The notes beneath the pieces are model-generated. The model had not been told where the DNA came from. It did no database searches and saw only the letters and a list, made by a program, of their open reading frames with translations. From the NCBI GenBank assembly GCA_028279885.1, contig JANQMX010000079.1, positions 1 through 64,000 of the forward strand: 64,000 nt of DNA. The letters are read 5' to 3'. Below are positions 60,058 to 64,000 of this stretch, in pieces (positions within the stretch are counted from its first letter, which is position 1; each line of letters opens with the position of its first letter). A program made the position numbers and the translations under genes. Origin of the DNA: Rhodovibrionaceae bacterium. Its GTDB lineage: Bacteria; Pseudomonadota; Alphaproteobacteria; Kiloniellales; DSM-21159.

Positions 60058-61311
60058 GTGACATCCCTGGCCGGCATTCAAGCGCGCAGCGAGAGCCACG
60101 CGCCAAGCATTACGCCGCGGGGGCTGATACCGGCGATTGGCTTTCTCGTCATTCTGCAGGCCACGCTGGCCCAGTTCGTGGTGCACGGCGTCCCGTTGTT
60201 TTTGAGAGAGGCCGGCCACTCCGCCACGGTGATCGGCCTGATCTATCTGGTGTCCTTGCCGTACGTGATGCGGTTCCTTTGGGCGCCCTTGATCGACCGT
60301 TACGGCAGCGCCCGGCTCGGTCACTTCCGCAGCTGGATCGTCGCTGGCCTGGCTCTTGCCTGCTGTGCATTGACAGCGGCGTCTTTCCTCGACCCGGCGC
60401 GCGCGCTTCCCGCGCTCTTGGCCACGATCTTCTTTCTGATGATCGGCGTCGCCACCCAGATCACGGCGACCGGTGGCTTAATGGTCGAGGGGCTAGCAGA
60501 AGCAGACCGGCCGAAGGGGGCTGCCATCCTGGCGGCATCTGCCGGGCTTGCCGGTCTCGTGCTCGGCGCTGGCGTTCTCTTTTGGATGGCGGAGCTGGGC
60601 TGGTCGATGACGATCGCCGGCGTCACTGCCATCGCTGCCATCGGGCTTTTCGTGGTTTTCTTTCTGCCGCTCGACAGTGGTGCCCGGCCGAGCACGAAGC
60701 GGGCGCCCTTCTGGAGTCAGTTTTCCATCCTGCGCCGCGCCGACACGCGAAACCTGCTGGGCATCGCTGTTCTGGTCTCCATGGGCCTGGTCCTGACCTA
60801 TGGCCTGAAGTCGATCGTGCTGATCGATGCCGGCTACAGCATTTCGGAAGCTGGCATCGTTGGATTGGTAATCGGGAACGCCACCGGCGTCTGCTTTGCC
60901 TTGCTGTCCCGGCCATTGGTCGAGCGCTGGGGTGGCTTCTTTTGTCTTGCTGCCATTGGCTTGCTGGCTGCGCTCTATTGTCTGGTCTTCGCTTTACTCT
61001 TCACCGACGGCGTGAGTCGCAGTTCCGCTGCCGCTTTCGTGATCATCGCCAATGGGCTGACCTTCGCGTCCTTCGCCGCCAGCCGCACGCTGATCATGGC
61101 GCGCTGCGCCGAGGGCCGGAAAGCCACGGAACTCGCCACCTTCATCAGCTTAGAGGGGATAGCCCTGTTGCTGCTGGCGGGCTTTGGCAACTTGCTGAGC
61201 GATCTTGCAGGTATGCCCGCGGTCCTGCTGCTCGCGGCCGCGGGCTCGCTCGCCGGTGCCGTCCTTGCGCGGCAGGCCGCCTTGAAAGAGAGAAAGGAGA
61301 TGGCGTCGTGA
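60058..61311 (+). CDS. RhtX/FptX-type MFS siderophore transporter
   Basis: This 417-residue inner-membrane permease has twelve hydrophobic segments. It shows the FptX-like N-terminus (FLVILQATLAQFVVHGVPLFLREAGHSATVIGLIYLVSLPYVMRFLWAPLIDRYG) and GVATQITATGGLMVEGLAEADRPKGAAILAASAGLAG. RhtX/FptX proteins carry ferric siderophores across the inner membrane as single components. It uses a GTG start directly after the receptor stop and overlaps the SIP gene by GTGA. This replaces the usual ABC importer. Confidence 0.9.
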   Translation: MTSLAGIQARSESHAPSITPRGLIPAIGFLVILQATLAQFVVHGVPLFLREAGHSATVIGLIYLVSLPYVMRFLWAPLIDRYGSARLGHFRSWIVAGLALACCALTAASFLDPARALPALLATIFFLMIGVATQITATGGLMVEGLAEADRPKGAAILAASAGLAGLVLGAGVLFWMAELGWSMTIAGVTAIAAIGLFVVFFLPLDSGARPSTKRAPFWSQFSILRRADTRNLLGIAVLVSMGLVLTYGLKSIVLIDAGYSISEAGIVGLVIGNATGVCFALLSRPLVERWGGFFCLAAIGLLAALYCLVFALLFTDGVSRSSAAAFVIIANGLTFASFAASRTLIMARCAEGRKATELATFISLEGIALLLLAGFGNLLSDLAGMPAVLLLAAAGSLAGAVLARQAALKERKEMAS

Positions 61312-62375
61312 GCGCCCAATCCAGCACGAGCGTCACGCTGCCTGATGCCAGGGCAGCCTTCGAGCATGTGTCCGCCCATATCGCCGAGCATGGCATCGAG
61401 CCGGAGCCGCTCAGCGCAGCGCACCACCGCTTCCGTTATGAAGGGAGCACGATCCAGCTGCAGCATGACGGCGCGGCGCTGACCATCGCCTTGGAAGCGC
61501 CCAGCCCCAACATGCTCTACTTCTTGAAAGAGTCGGCTGCGCTCCACCTTGCAGAGATTGATCCGGTTGCAGCCGAGGGCTTGCGCTGGAGCGACCAAAC
61601 TGCGCCGGTCCACCAGCCGGTCAACTTCAGCGAACTCACACTGCTTCGGCGCAGCCGGACGATACCGGGCATGACGCGTCTGACCCTGGAAGCCGAGGAC
61701 GTCGGGGTGCTGGCCGACGGCGGCTTGCACGTGAAGCTGATGCTACCGGCCAACCGGACCCGCGCACCTGTCTGGCCCAGTGTCGCGGCCAACGGTGTCA
61801 CCAAGTGGCCAAAGGGGGATGATCGCCTTCACGTCCGCTACTTCACGCTCAGGTCCGTGCGCCCTGAGGCGGGCGAGGTCGATATCGATGTTGTCGAGCA
61901 TCCTGGGGGCATGATCTCCGACTGGGCGCTCGAAGCCGCGCCGAGCGACCGCATCGGCGTCATGGGTCCAGGTGGCGGGCTACCGCCGGAGCAGCAGGAG
62001 GGACTTCTGCTCGCCGGAGACATGACCGCCTTACCGCCGATCGCGCGCATCTTGGAGAGCTTGAACCCCGAAGCCAGCGGTCACCTGGTCATCGCCTTTC
62101 CGGAGAGCGCAGATCCGGCGAGCTACCTGCCGCCAACCACGTTAGATCTGCGTAGCGTCGCGCCTGAGCGCTTCCGGCAGGAGGTGGTGCCCATCGTCCA
62201 GGCGATCGGCGCCGAGCATCGCATCCGAAACGCCTGGTTCGGTGGTGAGCACGCCAACGCGCAGGCGCTGCGTCAGATCTTCAAGCGCGACTTCGGCTTG
62301 GCCCAAGGGGCGCAGCTTAGCGTTGCCTACTGGCGTCAAGGCCGGCGTGGCGACGCGCGTCGAGAGACCGACTGA
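61308..62375 (+). CDS. DUF2218-SIP fusion: siderophore-interacting FAD ferric reductase
   Basis: This 355-residue cytosolic protein has an N-terminal DUF2218 domain (~residues 8-100: ARAAFEHVSAHIAEHGIEPEPLS...APSPNMLYFLKESAALHLAEI). A siderophore-interacting FAD/NAD(P) reductase follows: the FAD motif VRYFTLRSVRP, VEHPGGMISDWALEAAPSDRIGVMGPGG and the SIP C-terminal NAWFGGEHANAQALRQIFKRDFGLAQGAQLSVAYWRQG. It would release iron by reduction inside the cell. AAAGGAG precedes the GTG start. It completes the receptor-carrier-reductase chain. Confidence 0.92.
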   Translation: MSAQSSTSVTLPDARAAFEHVSAHIAEHGIEPEPLSAAHHRFRYEGSTIQLQHDGAALTIALEAPSPNMLYFLKESAALHLAEIDPVAAEGLRWSDQTAPVHQPVNFSELTLLRRSRTIPGMTRLTLEAEDVGVLADGGLHVKLMLPANRTRAPVWPSVAANGVTKWPKGDDRLHVRYFTLRSVRPEAGEVDIDVVEHPGGMISDWALEAAPSDRIGVMGPGGGLPPEQQEGLLLAGDMTALPPIARILESLNPEASGHLVIAFPESADPASYLPPTTLDLRSVAPERFRQEVVPIVQAIGAEHRIRNAWFGGEHANAQALRQIFKRDFGLAQGAQLSVAYWRQGRRGDARRETD

Positions 62376-62451
62376 CCCAGTCCTGCACTGCATAGCGGGT
62401 AACGCGACATTGCTGCCCGAATTGCGGCGGACTGCGGAGGCGCTGTCTGCT

Positions 62452-63522
62452 ATGTCCTCTTTTATGCTGATCGAACCACTCAACGAAGACGCGCTCTATC
62501 AGGCCATGCTGACGCGCGATCCTGCCTACGAAGGCCGGGCCTTCGTCGGTGTGACCTCCACCGGAATCTTCTGTCGACTGACCTGCCCGGCGCGGAATCC
62601 CAAGCGGGAGAACTGCCGCTTCTTCGCCACGGCCGGGGAGTGCTTGCAGGCCGGCTTTCGTCCCTGCAAGCGTTGCAGCCCGCTGGCACCGGCAGCCGAG
62701 ACCGATCCGGCCATCCGCGCTCTTCTGGCGGCGCACGAGAAGGATACAAGCCGGCGTTGGCGCGAGGCGGACATCGTGGCCATGGGCTTCGACCCCTCTA
62801 CCGTGCGGCGTGCGTTCAAGCGTCAGTTTGGCATGACTTTTCTGGAGATGATGCGGCTGTCCAGGCTCTGCGACGGCTTGGATAGCCTGTCCAACGGCGG
62901 GCGAGTGATCGATGCGCAGCTCGACGCCGGCTTCGACTCGCCCAGCGGGTTTCGTGCCGCCTTCGCCCGACTGCTCGGCCAGGCGCCGGGTGCTTTCAGC
63001 GGTCATGAACTCTTGAAGGCGGATCGCATCGACACACCGCTGGGCACCATGATCGCCGTTGCTGACAAGCGCAGCCTGCACCTTCTGGAGTTTGCCGAGC
63101 GTCGGGCGTTGCCGGGCGAGCTTAAGCGCCTGCTGAAGGCGGCGCGCGGACAGCTTGGTATCGGGCGCTTCGAGCCTGTTGATCAGATCGAGGCGGAACT
63201 TGGCACCTACTTCCGCGGTGAGCGGGCCCATTTCGAGACGCCGCTGACGCTCCACGGCACGCCCTTTTGGCGGGCTGTGTGGGATGAGCTGCGCCGCATT
63301 CCGCCGGGTGAGACGCGCAGCTACAGCGAGGTTGCCGAAGCCATCGGAAAGCCCACGGCAGTGCGGGCTGTTGCGCGCGCCAACGGCGCCAACCAGATAT
63401 CCATCGTCATCCCCTGCCACCGTGTGATCGGTGCCGATGGCTCCTTGACCGGCTATGGCGGCGGGCTCTGGCGCAAGCAGAAGCTGATCGATCTGGAACG
63501 CGTGCTCGCCGGTCACGCCTGA
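62452..63522 (+). CDS. ada: Ada: bifunctional alkylation-response regulator and DNA methyltransferase
   Basis: This 356-residue protein has three parts. The N-terminal Ada zinc domain has CRLTCP...CKRCSP, giving the four cysteines that take up methyl groups from phosphotriesters. A central AraC-type HTH follows (MGFDPSTVRRAFKRQFGMTFLEMMRLSRL). The C-terminal O6-methylguanine transferase has the active-site IPCHRVIG, with EVAEAIGKPTAVRAVARANG before it. ATG 62452 has GCGGAGG upstream. It starts 76 bp after the SIP gene on the same strand. It repairs alkylated DNA and activates its own gene. Confidence 0.96.
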   Translation: MSSFMLIEPLNEDALYQAMLTRDPAYEGRAFVGVTSTGIFCRLTCPARNPKRENCRFFATAGECLQAGFRPCKRCSPLAPAAETDPAIRALLAAHEKDTSRRWREADIVAMGFDPSTVRRAFKRQFGMTFLEMMRLSRLCDGLDSLSNGGRVIDAQLDAGFDSPSGFRAAFARLLGQAPGAFSGHELLKADRIDTPLGTMIAVADKRSLHLLEFAERRALPGELKRLLKAARGQLGIGRFEPVDQIEAELGTYFRGERAHFETPLTLHGTPFWRAVWDELRRIPPGETRSYSEVAEAIGKPTAVRAVARANGANQISIVIPCHRVIGADGSLTGYGGGLWRKQKLIDLERVLAGHA

Positions 63523-63575
63523 CACGCAAGGACCGGCCTATCCCGGCCCGGGCCGATAAGAAGGACAAGACGAGA

Positions 63576-64000
63576 ATGACGCAAAGCGAAAAGGCGCAGC
63601 GCTTCGCCGCCCTGCACGTGAAGGGCGACCCGCTGGTGCTCTACAACATCTGGGATGCGGGCAGTGCCGCCGCGGTCGCCAAAGCCGGCGCCAAGGCGGT
63701 CGCGACCGGCAGCTGGTCTGTCGCGGCGGCCCAGGGTTTCGGCGATGGTCAGGCTCTGCCGCTGGAGCTGCTAGAGACCATCGTTGGCCGCATTGCCGCC
63801 AGCGTCGACGTGCCGCTCACTGTCGACTTCGAAGGCGCCTATGCGGCGGAGCCGGAGGGTGTGACCCGCAACGTGGCCCGCATCATTTCGGCCGGTGCCA
63901 TCGGCATCAACTTCGAGGATCAGGTGGTCGGCGGCGAGGGGCTCTATCCTATCGATACCCAGGCCGCCCGTGTGGCGGCGGCGCGCAAGGCTGGCGAGGA
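63576..64000 (+). CDS. Isocitrate lyase/PEP mutase family protein, 3' end outside window
   Basis: The first ~141 residues of a PEP-mutase-fold enzyme are visible: LVLYNIWDAGSAAAVAKAGAKAVATGSWSVAAAQGFGDGQALPLELL, metal-binding DFEGAYAAEPEGV and INFEDQVVGG. The family usually has ~270 residues, so about half is beyond the window. Members split or form C-C or C-P bonds (2-methylisocitrate lyase, oxaloacetate hydrolase and others); this group is mostly unassigned. It lies 53 bp after ada with an AAGGA-type site. Confidence 0.9.
   Translation, partial: MTQSEKAQRFAALHVKGDPLVLYNIWDAGSAAAVAKAGAKAVATGSWSVAAAQGFGDGQALPLELLETIVGRIAASVDVPLTVDFEGAYAAEPEGVTRNVARIISAGAIGINFEDQVVGGEGLYPIDTQAARVAAARKAGE

Noticed and set aside
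60279-61307. N-terminal extension of the SIP frame through the MFS gene
   Set aside because: It is an out-of-frame read of the MFS gene; the GTG at 61308 has a proper ribosome site and the DUF2218 domain starts there.

Overview
The window is high-GC, densely packed bacterial DNA with no phage, transposase, CRISPR array or rRNA visible. Gene content points to an Alphaproteobacterium, probably Rhodospirillales-like. The pointers are a cox-type molybdenum-enzyme maturation set (coxD, coxE, split XdhC), glutathione-dependent formaldehyde oxidation, a bacterial ELM1-family protein, an alphaproteobacterial-type chemoreceptor and PEP-CTERM/exosortase-linked genes. The taxonomic call is an inference from gene content.

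Layout. 0-2.3 kb: 3' part of an ammonia-lyase-family gene that lacks the cofactor-forming serine, then chrA. 2.3-6.0 kb (minus strand): a tight operon adhC - SDR - fghA - membrane desaturase for formaldehyde detoxification. 6.2-10.3 kb: a membrane-anchored hydrolase, a DUF6502/DUF5666 pair, a divergent FAS1 lipoprotein and a VPLPA-CTERM protein. 10.3-16.6 kb (minus): coxD, coxE, XdhC in two pieces, a Rieske oxygenase and a MoeA-like/MobA fusion. This is a molybdenum hydroxylase maturation module without its hydroxylase subunits. 16.7-20.6 kb (minus): ydbH-ynbE-ydbL, an intermembrane AsmA-like system. 20.8-30.3 kb: NhaD antiporter, tandem universal stress protein, orphan ABC pair, histone-deacetylase-like enzyme, DUF192 protein, O-methyltransferase, secreted hydrolase and an unknown P-loop protein. 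30.6-35.8 kb: a two-component system with a very acidic sensor, a tautomerase facing a LysR regulator, and an aldonolactone-oxidase-like flavoprotein. 35.9-44.7 kb: a Bor-like lipoprotein, a PEP-CTERM protein behind a sigma-54-type promoter and a leader hairpin, a DehI-family protein facing a MarR regulator with clear operators, two DUF2269-type membrane proteins, tRNA-Pro(UGG), a cysteine-dioxygenase-like cupin, a PAS protein, an SNase-like protein, a 2OG-Fe(II) oxygenase and an amine-oxidase-like flavoprotein. 44.9-52.8 kb: a PPOX flavoprotein and a methyltransferase, then a minus-strand exopolysaccharide run (Wzz-like co-polymerase, tyrosine autokinase, XrtA-associated ATPase, GT-A-like protein, ELM1). 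53-56 kb: a cupin and a split chemoreceptor (MCP plus periplasmic cache-like protein). 56.6-62.4 kb: a siderophore-uptake operon (Fur-type box, AraC regulator, TonB receptor, MFS carrier, DUF2218-SIP ferric reductase). The window ends with Ada and a PEP-mutase/isocitrate-lyase-family gene cut by the edge.

Most coherent story: the PEP-CTERM/exosortase axis. Three exopolysaccharide genes of the XrtA-associated type lie at 48.6-52.8 kb. Two candidate sorted substrates lie at 9.6 and 36.7 kb. The 36.7 kb substrate carries a GG-N10-GC sigma-54 promoter and an 11-bp hairpin leader, which fits the known PrsK/PrsR-RpoN control of such genes. No exosortase is in the window. Inverted repeats, two of them long and perfect, sit at the gene junctions of the exopolysaccharide run. 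No wholly new system can be claimed from sequence alone. The best candidates for novelty are the MIO-less lyase homologue, the DUF6502/DUF5666/FAS1 locus, the Rieske gene inside the cox maturation set, and the structured exopolysaccharide intercistronic regions.
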